Source: Petrolisthes cinctipes
Taxonomy: Eukaryota > Arthropoda > Malacostraca > Decapoda > Porcellanidae
Assembly (NCBI GenBank): GCA_033782935.1
Contig: JAWQEG010000003.1
Span: 2,182,501 to 2,246,500, forward strand
Direction of reading: 5' to 3'
Length of the DNA: 64,000 bases
Translations under genes and position numbers: made by a program
In this document: piece by piece, positions 62,910 through 64,000 of the stretch
Numbering within the stretch: the stretch's first letter is position 1
Layout of the letters: each line of letters starts with the position of its first letter
The notes under the pieces: generated by a model
Seen by the model: the letters and a program-made list of their open reading frames with translations, nothing else
Databases searched by the model: none
Told to the model about the DNA's origin: nothing

Positions 62910-64000
62910 TTCAGTGACGCTTGGAGTGGTGCAGACAGGGTGCTGGAGAGGCACGCCGATCCCAACTGAAGGGGATGAGGGCACCACCGGGACAACTCTC
63001 CGAACCACGGCTGTGCTGGCCAGAGGGGGGCTATGAGGAGAACCCTCTCCCTGAACGTGCGCAGCTTGAGGATCGCCTTCAGGAGGACTGAAGTGGCTGG
63101 GGGTGGGAAGAGGTAGAGATGCCCCCACCTGTTCCAGTCCTCTGTGAAGGCGTCCGGGCCTCCCGCCTCTGTTCTGGATGAGAATGTCAGGAACAGAGGG
63201 AGTAGGGACGTGGATGGGGAGGCGAATAGGTCCACCTCCGGTGTCCCGTAGCGAAGGCAGAGAGACTCGAACACAAGGGGACGCAGTTGCCACTCGACTG
63301 ACGTCCCCCTGAACCTGGATAGGGCGTCCGCCCAATCGTTCTCCCGCCCTGGCACGTAGCGGGCCGAGAGGTGAATGTCCCTCTTGGCCGCTATTGCGAA
63401 AATCTGTTCTGACAGGGACAGGAGAATTTCCGACCGTGCGGTACCCTGTTTCTGTAGGCACTGCACGGCCCCAACGTTGTCCATATTGAAGCGGACGCCT
63501 ATCCTGGCAAACTGAGGGTGTCTGTTGAGCCATTACTTCGCTACCATCAACTCCCGGGCGTTGATGTGCAGTAGCCTTTCCCCTTCCTTCCATCCCCCGC
63601 AACGTTGATGTCCCAGGCAAGACTGGTATCCCCAGCCTACGTCCGATGCGTCTGTCGCCACCGTGATCCCCGGGGGAGGGAACACCCAGGGGACCCGCTG
63701 ACGCAGGGCACCGGGACGTAGCCAGGGGCGAAGGAGGCGGTGGAGAGAGGGGGACACTTGCCTGGGAAGGTCCCTGTGTGCGGGGGACAGGTGGAGGTTT
63801 ACCTCCCGCGTCAGCCTCCTGTGTTTCAATCGTCCCAGGGGCATTGCAGGGGCCGCGAAATTTAGGGACCCGAGCAATGATTCCCACTGGCGGCGAGAGA
63901 AAGTACGGGAAAAATGCGCCTTGGCGGACGTGGTGGAGGGTCCGTCGGGCGTTGTCTGGAGCGAGAGAGAGGGTGGCCGAAAGAGAGTCCCACTCTATTC
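62837..64000 (-). pseudogene. RT (C-terminal end) / RNase H / methyltransferase-like polyprotein, disrupted
   Basis: The right edge encodes the end of the RT domain, with FSRRQWESLLGSLNFAAPA and PLGRLKHRRL, a conserved post-thumb segment in DIRS elements. RNase H follows with all four acidic positions: TDAS (about 63651), ARELM (Glu at about 63552), MDN (about 63480) and NDWADALS (about 63327). Next is a segment with GTPEVDLFAS, DAF and FPPP, which resembles the Dam-like methyltransferase region of DIRS polyproteins. Two lesions are seen. A TAA stop at 63533-63535 falls right after ELMVAK, within RNase H. Upstream of about 63925 the RT-like reading continues in a different frame, which implies an indel near 63895-63925. 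The frame ends at 62837, overlapping the recombinase frame. This copy is therefore unlikely to supply active RT/RNase H. Confidence 0.85.

Larger units (their letters stand above)
61453..64000 (-). mobile_element. Degenerate DIRS-type tyrosine-recombinase retrotransposon, 3' part
   Basis: On the minus strand, reading from 64000 leftward, the order is end of reverse transcriptase, RNase H, methyltransferase-like segment, tyrosine recombinase, then non-coding sequence. This order and the use of a tyrosine recombinase instead of a DDE integrase define DIRS-order retroelements, which insert without target-site duplication. The methyltransferase-like segment argues for a DIRS1/PAT-like rather than Ngaro-like member; that is family knowledge plus inference. 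The gag-like ORF and most of the RT lie beyond the right edge. The left boundary given is only the end of the neighbouring MITE copy: terminal repeats cannot be recognised because the partner end is outside the window. Confidence 0.85.

Noticed and set aside
62910..63887. First 326 codons of the 676-codon minus-strand frame as an N-terminal protein domain
   Set aside because: This frame overlaps the clearly recognisable RNase H and methyltransferase-like coding frame. Its Pro/Gly/Arg-rich translation is a GC-rich shadow.
61453..64000. LTR retrotransposon or endogenous retrovirus
   Set aside because: There is no DDE integrase or protease. The RT/RNase H region is followed by a tyrosine recombinase, which places it in the DIRS order.

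Overview
This is a eukaryotic, almost certainly animal, genomic window with no host gene that I can support. Positions 1-60865 (95% of the window) are one uninterrupted, head-to-tail satellite DNA array. It is about 40% G+C (hand count on a typical monomer) and every monomer I read lies in the same orientation. The array runs off the left edge. The remaining 3.1 kb is GC-richer and holds transposable-element DNA: a foldback/MITE-like element with perfect 65-bp terminal inverted repeats at the array edge, a probable diverged second copy of the same family, and the 3' half of a degenerate DIRS-type tyrosine-recombinase retrotransposon on the minus strand that runs off the right edge. DIRS elements occur in many aquatic animals (crustaceans, fish, amphibians, echinoderms). 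A decapod or similar host is a guess, not a conclusion.

The satellite has nested structure. (i) The full monomer is 176 bp and is itself an ancient dimer of two 88-bp halves, roughly two-thirds identical without gaps. (ii) Two deletion variants are mixed in at high frequency: 147 bp (29 bp lost from the first half) and 158 bp (18 bp lost from the second half). (iii) Monomers are ordered into higher-order repeats (HORs) whose size changes along the array: about 2.2-2.9 kb at 3-14 kb, about 1.0 kb at 14.7-16.4 kb, a near-identical 806-bp duplication at 16.5-18.1 kb, 481-bp trimers at 18.9-19.8 and 21.9-22.8 kb, 3427 bp at 28.2-35.0 kb, 3570 bp at 39.0-46.2 kb, 500-bp trimers at 48.5-50 kb, and 2.0/2.66 kb at 52-60 kb. 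(iv) Longer segments recur about 8.9, 9.8 and 10.1 kb apart. Small scars inside the monomers (two different templated micro-inversions, T-tract expansions, a 41-bp net deletion) serve as lineage markers for the expansion history.

Open reading frames of 60-190 codons across the array are by-products of the repeat. The 147-bp monomer is exactly 49 codons, so frames run through it, while 176- and 158-bp monomers shift the frame. I do not annotate any of them as genes.

The retroelement reads from right to left: end of reverse transcriptase, RNase H with all four acidic catalytic positions, a methyltransferase-like segment, then an overlapping tyrosine recombinase with a complete R-H-R-W-Y set. 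The RT/RNase H frame has one in-frame stop and an apparent frameshift, so this copy looks non-autonomous. The recombinase frame is intact.
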